Origin: Ligustrum vulgare
Lineage: Eukaryota; Streptophyta; Magnoliopsida; Lamiales; Oleaceae
Assembly (NCBI GenBank): GCA_963555705.1
Contig: OY743180.1
Location: 31,900,129 to 31,964,128, forward strand
Direction: 5' to 3'
DNA: 64,000 nt
Numbering within the stretch: position 1 is the stretch's first letter; every line of letters starts with the position of its first letter. Below, piece after piece: positions 34,574 to 44,715 of this stretch. The notes under the pieces are model-generated. The model ran no database searches. It was not told the origin of the DNA and saw only the letters and a list, made by a program, of their open reading frames with translations. The translations under genes were made by a program, and so were the position numbers.

Positions 34574-36049
34574 ATGCAAGAAAAAAGAAAGAGAGCAAAA
34601 GATATTGAGAAAAAAATGAATTTTTATGCGAGTAGAGGTGATGTAGAAAGAACTTTAAAAGAAAATCATTCAATTCTTTTGTTGGTCTATAAGGAGTCCC
34701 TCCTTACACTTGATGACCCTCACACTTCCCTCCCCACATTAGCTACTTCTTTGTTGCAGGAGTTCAAGGATGTCTTTCCGGAGGAGATGCCTAGTGGGCT
34801 TCCACCCATTAGAGACATCGAGCATCAAATTGATTTCATCCCTGGAGCCGTCATTCCAAATAGACCGGCATACCGAAGCAATCCGGAGGAGACCAAGGAA
34901 CTTCAAAAACAAGTTGAGGAGTTGATGAGTAAAGGATATGTTCGTGAGAGCATGAGTCCTTGTGCCGTTCCCGTGCTACTAGTGCCCAAGAAGGATGGAA
35001 CCTTTAGAATGTGCGTCGATTGCCGAGCCATTAACAACATAACGGTAAAGTATCGACACCCCATTCCTAGGTTAGATGATATGCTAGATGAGTTGCATGG
35101 TTCGTGCATTTTTAGTAAATTCGACTTGAGAAGTGGATACCATCAAATTAGGATGAGGGAAGGAGATGAATGGAAAACCGCTTTTAAAACTAAATATGGT
35201 TTATATGAGTGGTTGGTTATGCCATTCGGTCTCACTAATGCACCGAGCACTTTTATGAGATTAATGAACCATATTTTGCGTACATTCATTGGGAAATTTG
35301 TGGTAGTTTACTTCGATGATATTTTGATTTATAGCAAAAATTTGAATGAGCATATTGAACACTTGAGGAGTGTACTTGTGGTTTTGAAAGGAGAACAATT
35401 GTATGCTAACCTCAACAAGTGTAATTTTTGCATGGAGAGTGTGATCTTCCTTGGATTTGTAGTTAGTACTAAGGGAATAGAGGTCGATGAGGAGAAGATC
35501 AAAGCCATTAAGGAATGGCCCACTCCCACAAGTGTCACCGAGGTAAGAAGCTTCCATGGGTTAGCTAGTTTTTACCGTCGTTTTGTCAAAGATTTTAGCA
35601 CACTAGCTTCACCACTTACCGAGGTTGTTAAAAAACATGTTGGGTTTAAATGGGGGGAGGCGCAAGAAAAGGCCTTTAATGAAATAAAGAACAAATTGTG
35701 CACCGCCCCGGTTTTGTCTTTGCCTAATTTTGATAAAAATTTTGAGATTGAATGTGATGCTTCAGGCACAGGTATTGGAGCAGTTTTGATGCAGGAGAAA
35801 AGGCCGATTGCCTACTTTAGCGAGAAGCTCAGTGGAGCCGCCCTGAACTACCCCACCTATGACAAGGAGCTCTATGCGTTGGTGAGATCGTTAGAGACAT
35901 GGCACCACTATTTGTGGCCTAGAGAGTTCGTCATCCACACCGACCATGAGTCATTGAAGCACTTGAAGGGGCAAGGGAAGTTGAGCAAGAGGCATGCCAA
36001 ATGGGTGGAGTACGTGAAAACTTTTCCCTATGTCATCAAATACAAATAA
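34574..36049 (+). CDS. Reverse transcriptase-RNase H of CRM-type element
   Basis: Same frame as gag. The ORF opens after a lysine-rich spacer. RT motifs: [73 protein letters not shown], and the catalytic [12 protein letters not shown] near base 35300. Then come the connection ([19 protein letters not shown]) and RNase H with [28 protein letters not shown] and [15 protein letters not shown] at 36047-36049 (YVIKYK, then [13 protein letters not shown]) truncates RNase H just before its last catalytic Asp; a single CAA-to-TAA change would explain it. It copies the element RNA into DNA and degrades the RNA strand. The catalytic residues up to the stop are intact. Confidence 0.85.
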   Translation: MQEKRKRAKDIEKKMNFYASRGDVERTLKENHSILLLVYKESLLTLDDPHTSLPTLATSLLQEFKDVFPEEMPSGLPPIRDIEHQIDFIPGAVIPNRPAYRSNPEETKELQKQVEELMSKGYVRESMSPCAVPVLLVPKKDGTFRMCVDCRAINNITVKYRHPIPRLDDMLDELHGSCIFSKFDLRSGYHQIRMREGDEWKTAFKTKYGLYEWLVMPFGLTNAPSTFMRLMNHILRTFIGKFVVVYFDDILIYSKNLNEHIEHLRSVLVVLKGEQLYANLNKCNFCMESVIFLGFVVSTKGIEVDEEKIKAIKEWPTPTSVTEVRSFHGLASFYRRFVKDFSTLASPLTEVVKKHVGFKWGEAQEKAFNEIKNKLCTAPVLSLPNFDKNFEIECDASGTGIGAVLMQEKRPIAYFSEKLSGAALNYPTYDKELYALVRSLETWHHYLWPREFVIHTDHESLKHLKGQGKLSKRHAKWVEYVKTFPYVIKYK

Positions 36050-37622
36050 GGTAAGGAGAATGTGGTAGCCGACGCCCTTTCTCGAAGGTATGCTCTTATT
36101 ACTACCTTGAGTGCTAAATTGTTGGGTTTTGAGAGCATTAAGGACTTGTATGCGCATGATGCGGATTTTGCTAATATATTTATATCATGTGAGAGGGTTG
36201 GATTTGGTAAGTATTATAGGCATGAGGGGTTTTTGTTTCGAGAATGTAAACTTTGTGTGCCAAATTGCTCATTGAGGGAGTTGATGGTAAGGGAGGCCCA
36301 TGGCGGGGGATTAATGGGTCACTTTGGGGGTAAGGAGAACCTTGGAAATTTTACAAGAACATTTCTTTTGGCCTAAAATGAGTCGAGATGTTGGGAGAAT
36401 TTGTTCTAGGTGCATAACTTGTAGGAAGGCCAAGTCCAAGGTAGAACCACATGGATTATATACACCCCTACCTGTCCCTAGTGAACCTTGGACGGAAATT
36501 TCTATGGACTTCATTTTGGGATTGCCTAGGTCGAAAAGAGGTAATTACTCCATTTTTGTGGTTGTAGATAGGTTTAGTAAAATGGCCCATTTCCTTGCTT
36601 GTCATAAAACCGATGATGCCATTCATATCGCCGACCTATTCTTTAGGGAAATAGTACGACTCCATGGGGTTCCTAGGAGCATTGTGTCGGATAGGGACGT
36701 TAAATTCCTTAACCACTTTTGGAAGGTCTTGTGGGGGAAATTGGGAACTAAACTCTTGTTTTCAACAACTTGTCATCCCCAAACCGATGGCCAAACTGAG
36801 GTGGTTAATAGAACTTTAACACAACTTCTTCGCACCGTCCTTAAGGGCAACCTAAAGAATTGGGAAGAGTGTTTACCTTTTGTTGAATTTGCATACAATC
36901 GAAGCGTTCATTCTACTACTTCTTTTTCTCCATTCGAGATTGTTTATGGTTTTAACCCTCTAACACCTTTGAATTTGATTCCGTTACCTATTGATGAAAG
37001 AGGTAGTTTAGATGGGAAGAGAAAGGCGGAGTTGGTAAAATCTCTCCACGAGAAAGTCAAACTACAAATCGAGAAGAAGAATGAACAATATGCCTCCAGT
37101 GCCAACAAAGGTAGAAAACGAATGACATTTGAGGCCGGTGATTGGGTGTGGTTGTATTTGAGGAAGGAGCGGTTCCCGACTCAAAGAAAATCAAAATTAC
37201 AATCACGTGGTGATGGCCCCTTCCAAATCCTAGAGAAAATCAACGACAATGCCTATAAGCTCGATCTTCCTGGTGAGTACAATGTATCGGCTTCTTTTAA
37301 CGTCTCTGACTTATCCCCTTTTGATGCAGGTGAAGATTCGAGGTCGAATCTTTTTCAAGAGGGAGGGGATGATGAGAATCCAGGGAGTCAATCGAGTCAA
37401 AGTCAAACAGGTCAACCCTCTTTCCGAATACCGGTGGGGCCCATGACAAGATCCAAGGCTAAAGAGGTCCAAGAGTCGATGGCGGGACTCATTTTCAAGC
37501 TCCGAAATCAAGTTCCCATGGAAGAGAGCAAGGTCGAGGTCAATTGCCTAATTTTGGAAGAACAGGAACTTTCGGTCGACCGAAAGTTTCCTTCGGTCGA
37601 CCGAAACTCTGCAGGATTTTGA
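36050..37622 (+). pseudogene. RNase H end and integrase of CRM-type element (one frameshift)
   Basis: Continues from VVADALSRR through an N-terminal zinc-binding region. The frame shifts near 36318-36330, where an extra G in TTTGGGGG follows MGHF; reading resumes as [17 protein letters not shown] and CSRCITCRKAK. The integrase core has the DDE residues in MDFILGLPR, SIVSDRDVKF and DGQTEVVNRTL. The C-terminus has GPFQILEKINDNAYKLDLPG and ASFNVSDLSPFD, then crosses the polypurine tract into the 3' LTR (from 37370). There it encodes GPMTRSKAKEVQESMAGL and a repeated SVDR motif, and stops at 37622. Integrase inserts the cDNA into chromatin. In CRM elements this LTR-coded tail is where a centromere-targeting motif lies; whether it is functional here is unknown. 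Confidence 0.82.
37358..37369 (+). other. Polypurine tract, CRM-type element
   Basis: AGAGGGAGGGGA immediately before the TGATGAG start of the 3' LTR; it serves as plus-strand primer and is also translated as part of pol (QEGGDDE). Confidence 0.9.
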
Positions 37623-38154
37623 GGCTCAGCTGCAGGCGGTTTCGGCTGACCAACGTACGACCGAAACTACCATTTCGGTCGACCAGGTTGTCGACCGAAA
37701 TAAGTTCGGTCGACCGAAAGGTAATTTCGGTCGACCGAAAGTCCTCCGAATGTAAAAAAAAAACGGGATTTTTTGTGCAATTTACCAAACTTTTGTCTTT
37801 CATTTCTTGTATATACTTTGTAAAGCCCAAACCCTAGATAGTTTTTGGATGAACATTGAAGACTCCATTGAGAACATTTGAGAGAGGTAAATCCTTTCTT
37901 TCCTTGTAACTTTTCTTGGAATTTATTTCAACTTATATATTGAGAGTTTGTTCTTGTGTATTTGTTGATATTTATTCCACAAGTCTTGATATTTGTCTTA
38001 ATCTTTCCATTGGGCTAGGGTTTGTAAATCCTTGAATTTTGGTTGGGTTAAACTTGGGTCAAGATTTCTCATTTATTACCTATTTTAGCTTTCTTGGGTT
38101 GATACAATATTGTTGTGGGAATTTTTGATTTAATCACCAAAGGGGTTCGCATCA
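37370..38154 (+). repeat. 3' LTR of CRM-type element
   Basis: TGATGAGAATCC to GGGTTCGCATCA. It carries the pol C-terminus and stop codon (37622), then a dense palindrome cluster (about 37570-37742). Six perfect or imperfect copies of TTTCGGTCGACCGAAA are present. It has an extra 31 bp relative to the 5' LTR inside that cluster. Confidence 0.95.
37568..37744. repeat. Palindrome cluster TTTCGGTCGACCGAAA in LTR
   Basis: The 16 bp perfect palindrome, or versions differing by a few bases, occurs about six times in 175 bp. Two degenerate versions have a longer loop (TTTCGGCTGACC...CGACCGAAA). The first two copies are also coding (SVDRK, SVDRN). The matching 5' LTR region is 31527-31675. Confidence 0.9.
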
Positions 38155-38330
38155 TGAATGGTTAAGAATATATTGTTTAAAGCATAACGGAATATTAAAA
38201 TTTCAATATTACCTCTTGATCCCAAGCATGAGCTCCAAGCAGCGGGGTTTTTCACATCGTTGTTCATTGGAACAATATATTTTCTGGAAACTCGAACTTT
38301 TATAATCCATTATTGTGTTTTTTCAGAGTT

Positions 38331-39593
38331 CATTCAACATTGTTGACTACATCATCTTGGTAAGGTATAAATGAGGAAGGTGATACTATAGCTGATGTTG
38401 CAATGTAACAAACAAAGGTTATACAGAAATGTGATTACTTTGAAACAAAAATGTTCTATTTTTTATATAGAATGTCCAATATGAAGTGAGATATGTAGGG
38501 AAATATAAAAATAGCATTTTTATAACCGACCATATTCTTTAGTAGTTCAATAACTATTCTTTAGCAGTTCAATAACTGCATCGAACATGGATAGTGGAAT
38601 GAATGGAAAAAAATAATTTCCAAATTTATTTAATTTTGACAGTTTTTGGGTAAATTAACGTTCAAGATTTTTCGTTCCCCAAATCTTTGGATATTGTAAG
38701 TGGGGCATGATGGAAATATAAAAAATGTGGAAATTAGGCATGAGCCCATCTTCGTATCATGATTTCTTAAAATTGACGACCATGATAATTTAATCTGTAT
38801 AATGTCATCTCTATGTAAATAATTAAGGAAAATATCACCCAATTTTAAAAAGGAAATCTAAAATTGAAATATTCAAATCAAAATTCAGATCCCAATGAAA
38901 AGTGGAAAACGCGTTACGAAAAAAGTGATATTTCTTCATGTATTCTTGATTTTTCTTGGATCTATTTGGATGTGGTAGAATACCATTAGGCTACCTTAGC
39001 TTAAGCCTACTTCTACCCTTTCTGCACTAAATTTGCACATTTCGAGTACAGTTGGGAAATTACTGTTCATCGCAAGCAGCACTATTTTTTTGTTTACTGG
39101 GGTTTTGTTGAATGTACAAGGAAGCATGATCTTGGTTTGTGCCTAATTACATCGATTCTGTACATAATCTGGGCCCAGACGTAACCCCTCTTCACGAGAG
39201 TCTGATATTTGCGAACTTAAATTGCGAATGGGTAAATTGGTTATTCGGTTGGGTTTTTGGTTTGGAGGTAATATTAACCTCGCCCATCATTTAAAAATGC
39301 AGAATTCTGATTTCGACGAGCTATTTGTGATGGCGTTTTGGTTCCTTTCCCATGAGTTGTAACCGGGATGTCATCAAGCATAATGACGCTTCAAAGGATT
39401 GATAGTAGGCTAGATTTATCTCTAATGTCTATAGTTATTGCTGTTGTTGCCTGTGGTGTAGACAAAAATGTCTTGAAATCTCTTGAAAATATGGCCTAGT
39501 CGATATGTCAGAGGCCTTAATTCCATGAGTATATGGTGGTTGGTACATCAATATTTTGTTGTTTGGAATTGCTGAAGTATTCACCCATGTTGG
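38331..39593. other. Unassigned sequence upstream of RPA-like pseudogene
   Basis: No coding frame or repeat is recognised. By position this could hold the promoter or further 5' exons of the RPA-like gene on the minus strand. None could be identified. Confidence 0.4.
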
Positions 39594-39601
39594 TCTGCAA
39601 G

Positions 39602-40203
39602 CAGGGGCGGACCCACATAGGGGCCCGTTGGGGCACATGCTCCAGTAAAAATTTCGACCTTTTTTTTTTATTAAAAAAAATCAGTTGATTCTTGAATATA
39701 GTCATTACATGATTCCCTAAAATATATTTGATTATTTGAGATTTTAGGGCTAATATATGTTTACAATTATTTATTTGTATCAGTTCTGAAAAAATATTTT
39801 AAGCGTAAATCCATGTTTTCTTCTAATAAGTAAAGTAATGAAAATGAAGTTAGAAATGAAAGGGTTGAAGAACTTGGTCAGGAAACTGATGTTAAAATTG
39901 AAGATATGTCTCAATGTCGGGAATAATATTAGGGATTTTATGAGTGACACTCTTGAATTTGATGTAGCAAATATTGAGAATGATGTGTATTTAATATTGA
40001 CAATGATGTAATTATGGAACGTTATCAAAGTATGAAAACGTGTAGAGAATAATTGTAATAAAATTTCAAGTACTTTTTCATTTTTCGGTCTTTTTCCTAA
40101 AAAAAAAAAAATTTCGGCGGCGCTGTCCCCGAACCCCCGTACAAGCCGTCAGAAAAAATACAAATCATGCCCCAGTACCGTAAAAAGTCTGCGTCCGCCA
40201 CTG
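39602..40203. mobile_element. hAT-type DNA element (602 bp)
   Basis: It opens CAGGGGCGGACCCAC and closes GCGTCCGCCACTG. Flanks are tctgcaag (39594-39601) and cctgcaag (40204-40211), a 7/8 match of the 8 bp length typical of hAT. Its right part shares A-run/TTTCGGCGGCGCTGTCCC and CGAACCCCCG with the 349 bp element at 10565-10913. An internal stretch (GAACTTGGTCAGGAAACTG and neighbours) looks like decayed coding sequence but no transposase domain is left. Confidence 0.82.
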
Positions 40204-40211
40204 CCTGCAAG

Positions 40212-41030
40212 CATTCTTTTTAAAATTTATGCATAAATTAAATTTTTTTTAATAGAATGTGTGGAAGAAAATGAGTTTTGAAAAAAAATGAAATTTCGAA
40301 AATCGATATTGATCAGTTCTCAAAATCGAAAATAGAATTGATAAAAACATATTTTTTTATTCAATTTCTAAAATAATGTCCAATGTATTTGTTTGTTTAT
40401 ATTCCATGGATTCATTATTTTTTTTCCAATGGGCTGAAGTAGTGAATTTTTGTTAAATATTTTATTGTGCATTTTAGAACTATTTTTGTTAAATATTTTA
40501 TTTTATTTTTTTAAAACTCGTTTTTAACCACACATTATATTAATAAAATAATTTACAAATAAATTCAATTTTTTTTAACAACAAATTCTTCAAAAAATTA
40601 CAATTACAAACTATATTATTTGAAATAATTGGTTTCAAATAGGGGCTTAATATGTTAGGGACTAAATATGCCAAACGTATATGGGCTTAATATGTTAGGG
40701 ACTAAATAGGCCAAACGTTTGGAGGTTACAAACTAAAAATGCCAAACGTGACCTTAATATGTTAAGGACTATTATCGTAAAAAACTAAAAGGTTAGGGAC
40801 CATTTGTGCTATTTACAAGTTTTTAACGGAAAAAACTAACGGTAGGGACCATTTTCGCAATGTTTGGTGATTCTGAGGGTATAAATGCAAAAATCTAAAC
40901 GTTGAGAACCATTTTCGCAAGAAACCTAAAGGTTGGGGACCATTTGTACTTATTACCCATCTTTTTACAAAGAATGTCTCATTAATCAGTAGGTTTTAAA
41001 CCAAAAGAAAAATAAAATAGTTTACATTCA
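40212..41030. other. AT-rich stretch with short repeated phrase
   Basis: No gene is supported. CTTAATATGTTAGGGACTAAAT occurs twice in direct succession (near 40646 and 40684). Related phrases (TTAGGGACCATTT, GGTAGGGACCATTTTCGCAA) recur to 40950. They look like the degenerate end of an old transposon that was not identified. Confidence 0.45.
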
Positions 41031-41038
41031 TTTTTTAC

Positions 41039-41287
41039 CAATGTTGTCAAACTCGACCCAGCCCGATCGACACGAAAACCCATGACCCGGCCCAAAAATC
41101 GGGCTAGGCCACATTAAAAACCTAGTATGGTCAAACTCGGGAAACCCGGTCGACACAGACTAGGGTTTTATATTATTTTTTATTTCTTTAATATTTTTTT
41201 AATATTAATTAATGCTCGGGTTGACCTTCTGATTCTTGACCCAGTCTCTCGGTCGAGTCGATGGCCGGACCAAGTCTGAAAACATTG
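41039..41287. mobile_element. Short hAT-type MITE (249 bp)
   Basis: The ends CAATGTTGTCAAACTCG and AAGTCTGAAAACATTG form imperfect inverted repeats. A perfect 8 bp target duplication, ttttttac, flanks it (41031-41038 and 41288-41295). The interior is GC-richer (CGACCCAGCCCGATCGAC, CGGTCGAGTCGATGG) and non-coding. Confidence 0.85.
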
Positions 41288-41527
41288 TTTTTTACTCACC
41301 AAATTCATTATCGAGTAATTTATGTAGAGTTACAGGTGATAATGTACTCTTAATCAACATATGATAAACATAGCAAAAATTTCGAATTCTGCAATAACAC
41401 TAAGTAAATTAATAGCACATATCCGGAACTGGAAGAATTGTTATTTCTAAAAAATCAATCGAATTAAAAATATCACTGCAAATGCAAAATTAAAGATGAA
41501 AATGAAAAGTTTGCAAAAGGAATTGCA

Positions 41528-41864
41528 CTAAACAACCGGTACGTACTTATCATTGGGAGGTAGGAGTTCTTCTATTTGTTGTTGTTCCCTTTTGGACAAG
41601 AGTAAATCCATTAACCGCCTGAGTAGTAGTTTTCAAAATTTTTCATAAACAGGTTTTATTAATATAAACCAATAAATTAAACAAAAAGACAAAAAGAAAG
41701 AAGAGAACTTCACCTGCGTTTGAGCCTAAGGATTTTCTCCTGTTCCTTAATTTGAGATGCCATTGTTTTGAAGTCTTCTTTGTACCATTCATGTTTGATT
41801 ATTTCTTCAAAATGCTACTCCATTTTTCGTGCTTCTTTTTAGGCTGCAGGTTCAGAAGAGTGAC
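41528..41864 (-). pseudogene. Remnant host gene, last two exons (unknown product)
   Basis: Minus-strand exons. Exon 41714-41864 reads KHEWYKEDFKTMASQIKEQE then KILRLKRR before a GTGAAG donor. Exon 41528-41618 follows an ACTACTCAG acceptor and reads LMDLLLSKREQQQIEELLPP then NDKYVPVV and a stop. The split codon is consistent (AG|G giving RRR). The charged residues suggest a coiled coil. Two stops (TAA, TAG) lie in the first half of the upstream exon, so it looks like a pseudogene. I do not recognise the family. Its 5' exon would lie toward the tandem array at 42290-43290. Confidence 0.5.
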
Positions 41865-42220
41865 CTGCATTGGACAGGTAAAGGTTAAAAGTTAGGACTA
41901 TGGAAACGATGAAGCAAATAGGAGCCTTTCCAAAAGTTTAAGTTAAGAAGTTAGTTTCAGAAAGCTAGAGCAAGTTCAATTGCAAAATGCTGATAAAGTG
42001 AACCAAAATGCAATAAAGAAATTGCACTCAACCATAGTAGCTCTATTCTAATGTGAATGCACACCATCAGTACCACTGGCGACAATAGTGCTTGCACATG
42101 AATCAGAGAGGAATCTATGATGAAGCAGAATGTCACAAAAGAACAAGGAATGGATTACATAGGAAACAATTCCCAAAGTCTATTATCAATAAAATACAAC
42201 ATCCACATGCAAAGTGGCTG

Positions 42221-42267
42221 CAATCATTGTTTTAGGTAGAAAGAAACTTCATAGATCAAACAAATCT
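42221..42267 (-). repeat. Inverted arm of the 212 bp array
   Basis: These 47 bp are the exact or near-exact reverse complement of the spacer that joins successive array units (42443-42489, 42655-42701, 42867-42913, 43079-43125). It sits immediately outside the first unit and has no tandem copies of its own. Confidence 0.9.
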
Positions 42268-42289
42268 GAAATATATGCAATCTTGTGAC

Positions 42290-43288
42290 TTGTGTGTTCA
42301 AAACCGTGTGTGCGTGTTCGACAGTGTGCCACGTGAGGGAGGAGATTACCGTGGAGAGGGGGGAAGAATGTGAGATGAGAGAGATGAGCGTGGGAATGGC
42401 GGGTTATGAGTTTTGGGAATTGAGGATTGTGACGAGGAGATGAGATTTGTTTGATCTATGAAGTTTCTTTCTACCTAAAACAATGATTACAATATTGTGA
42501 TTTCTGTGTTCAAAACCGTGTGTGCGTGTTCGGCAGTGTGCCGCGTGAGGGAGGAGCTTACCATGGAGAGGGGGGAAGACTGTGAGATGAGAGAGATGAG
42601 CGTGGGAATGGCGGGTTATGGGTTTTGGGAATTGAGGATTGTGACGAGGAGATGAGATTTGTTTGATCTATGAAGTTTCTTTCTACCTAAAACAATGATT
42701 GCAATATTGTGATTCGTGTGTTCAAAACCGTGTGTGCGTGTTCGGAAGTGTGCCGCGTGAGGGAGGAGCTTACCATGGAGAGGGGGGAAGACTGTGAGAT
42801 GAGAGAGATGAGCGTGGGAATGGCGGGTTATGGGTTTTGGGAATTGAGGATTGTGACGAGGAGATGAGATTTGTTTGATCTATGAAGTTTCTTTCTACCT
42901 AAAACAATGATTGCAATATTGTGATTTATGTGTTCAAAACCGTGTGTGCGTGTTCGGAAGTGTGCCGCGTGAGGGAGGAGCTTACCATGGAGAGGGGGGA
43001 AGACTGTGAGATGAGAGAGATGAGCGTGGGAATGGCGGGTTATGGGTTTTGGGAATTGAGGATTGTGACGAGGAGATGAGATTTGTTTGATCTATGAAGT
43101 TTCTTTCTACTTAAAACAATGATTGCAATATTGTGATTTTTGTGTTCAAAACCGTGTGTGCGTGTTCGGCAGTGTGCCGCATGAGGGAGGAGCTTACCAT
43201 GGAGAGGGGGGAAGACTGTGAGATGAGAGAGATGAGCGTGGGAATGGCGGGTTATGGGTTTTGGGAATTGAGGATTGTGACGAGGAGA
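42290..43288. repeat. 212 bp tandem array, five units, with inverted spacers
   Basis: AAAACCG recurs at 42300, 42512, 42724, 42936 and 43148, an exact 212 bp period. Each unit has about 150 bp that reads like a 5' leader on the minus strand (CCCCCCTCTCCATG followed by GTAAGCTCC, a start codon next to a splice donor). Between units there is a 47 bp spacer that is the reverse complement of the sequence at 42221-42267. The fifth unit alone continues into unique sequence at 43288. Units differ by single bases. Open frames spanning the array on both strands are by-products of the repeat. Confidence 0.92.
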
Positions 43289-43688
43289 TGGTGGTGGCCG
43301 ACAACAGGGAGCAAGAGAGAGAACGGAAGAGGCGATACTATGAGGGAGGGAGACGAGTGTGAATCTCAGTTTTGGGGTAAGTCTATATATATCTAAAGCC
43401 AATCCTCCCGAATCTCAATTGGCACTTTTTAGTAAACAAATCTTAAAATCTGTATATCTATACATATTAACAAAATCAACTGAACTTCTGATCAATTAAT
43501 TTTGATCAGAAAATTTTGATCAATTAATTTTGACCAAATCTCAATTGACTTATATTTTGACTGAATTCTAAGCTGACAGAATCTAATTGATAGTTAACCA
43601 CTGAAATCGCTATAGCCTAAACCTGTGAATTAGTTTTGGAACCTTTAGATTTTAATCGTTTTTTCTCATTCCATTTCACAATTTCTTA
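43289..43688 (-). other. Putative first exon/promoter flank of remnant gene
   Basis: Minus-strand reading gives a CT-rich leader (CTCACTCGTCTCC, CTCTTCCGTTCTCTCTC) ahead of the CCATG/GTAAGC exon end in the array's last unit. A TATATATA lies at 43385-43392 about 100 bp upstream. This fits the start of the gene whose last exons are at 41528-41864, but the link is inferred from orientation only. Beyond 43400 the sequence is AT-rich without features. Confidence 0.35.
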
Positions 43689-43997
43689 GAGCATCTCTAA
43701 TGGTATATTAATTATGAAAAAATAGATTGACACATAAGAAAAATAAATAAGGATATAAAAATTTAATCTTCAATGGTTAGTTTGCATGCTTACGTGACGC
43801 TGACGTGGCAGAGACATTATCTTATACTATATCTAGATGTAGACAACTTACTAGACAATGTATACACAACAAATTGTAGACAAATACCATTGGGAATAAG
43901 TTTTAAAATCCACTATCTATTTTATCAATATGGGTGAGATAATTATCTACATAAGTGCCACATAGATCAAAATACCCACAAACCATTAGAGATGCTC
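43689..43997. mobile_element. Tourist-like MITE (309 bp)
   Basis: Inverted ends GAGCATCTCTAATGGT and ACCATTAGAGATGCTC match perfectly. The 3 bp duplication tta (43686-43688 and 43998-44000) is the PIF/Harbinger type. The interior is AT-rich and non-coding. Confidence 0.88.
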
Positions 43998-44035
43998 TTA
44001 GGCTACACGACATTAGTGGTTTTTTTGTTTGAAGG

Positions 44036-44715
44036 TGTTTCGCGCGGACGTCACCTCGCTAACAATTACCAAAGGGGGATTATACGAATGTGTAAGAAAC
44101 AAACCTCTCGAGACAAAGTCCCAACAAGGGGTGCTATATTTATGAAGATTACGGTGAAGACAAAACACCTCCAAGGGGCGCAAGCACACAAATTACGCTA
44201 AAAGTTTGACGATAAAAGTAAAGATAAAGGAAATTAAATATTCCCTTGTTGAGATTTGATTGCTTGGTCCTTCTAAATGACTAAGTTTTTTACAATATAT
44301 ACAAATGCACAAACTTCCTTCAACCGCTGCCAATATTTGAATCTTTGGTTTGTCGCCTTCATTTGTAATACTTGCATGGATTAATTTGCTTCCTCCACAT
44401 TGCATAACCGTCACCCACGTCCTTGTAACATCTGCTTGCCACGTTGCTCTAAGTAACTTCCACAATTCGTCATTTCAACTGCTACCTTTGTCAACAACTG
44501 GCTATGTAATCATAAGACAAGTGTCAAAACCGCTTCTACTTGCTTAGTCTCCCAACTGCTCAATCGCTCGCCCTGTCGCCGAAATATCCTAGCTGCCGCA
44601 CAATCGTCATTCGTCCAATTTCTTGCCTATAATGAGCCCTTAACGTTGGGCCTCTTTTGGTTTGGGCCAAGGCTTAGGCCTCTTGCATTTTGGGGTTTTT
44701 TTTTTTACGTCAACA
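44036..44715 (-). repeat. 3' LTR of Tat-type element
   Basis: On the plus strand it reads TGTTTCGCGCGGACG to ACGTCAACA. The neighbouring ATTACCCCCCAATATGG on its right is the polypurine tract in reverse, marking this as the 3' LTR. Confidence 0.93.

Larger units (their letters stand above)
31326..38154 (+). mobile_element. CRM-type Ty3/Gypsy element, recent insertion
   Basis: A complete LTR-to-LTR element with perfect target duplication tgaat (31321-31325 and 38155-38159). It has LTRs of 754 and 785 bp, an initiator tRNA-Met primer site, gag-protease, RT-RNase H, integrase and a polypurine tract AGAGGGAGGGGA directly before the 3' LTR. The LTRs differ by about seven single bases by eye plus one 31 bp indel, so insertion was recent. 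The pol frame runs on into the 3' LTR and the LTR starts TGATGAG; both are features I associate with the CRM centromeric clade. No chromodomain is evident. Three or four disabling lesions are seen (see coding entries). Confidence 0.88.
29265..38330 (-). pseudogene. RPA1/DUF223-like OB-fold pseudogene, split by a CRM-type element
   Basis: Minus strand, many exons. The 5' exon near 38215-38325 reads KVRVSRKYIVPMNNDV and AAWSSCLGSR (DUF223-like start). After a retrotransposon in the intron, an exon ending at 31300 begins GDRIQATI behind an acceptor TGCGTAG. SGIEAIDNVDDVGLFDW follows near 31030-31100, then ITLTLWGPYAHEISNYFD and CNADHATKFFINVNIPKIED near 30560-30780. The zinc-ribbon domain (SYISYNRCRKK, YYCDSCNLRTYN, FLLWDGVCEVL) is at 29961-30215, and the tail exons are at 29659-29800, 29527-29577 and 29265-29441. 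Lesions include TAA after KKLQG, TGA before SYIS, and a Cys-to-Tyr change in the first zinc CX2C pair. The family binds single-stranded DNA. A Helitron origin is possible, but no Rep/helicase is visible. Confidence 0.72.

Noticed and set aside
42290..43288. Satellite or centromeric repeat array
   Set aside because: Only five units, with inverted spacers matching the flank; this is a local amplification, not a satellite.
43040..43402. 120-codon minus frame and 87-codon plus frame over the 212 bp array
   Set aside because: Frames arise because the repeat is GC-richer; the minus frame includes the splice-donor-like ATG/GTAAGC and the inverted spacer, so it is unlikely to be one protein.
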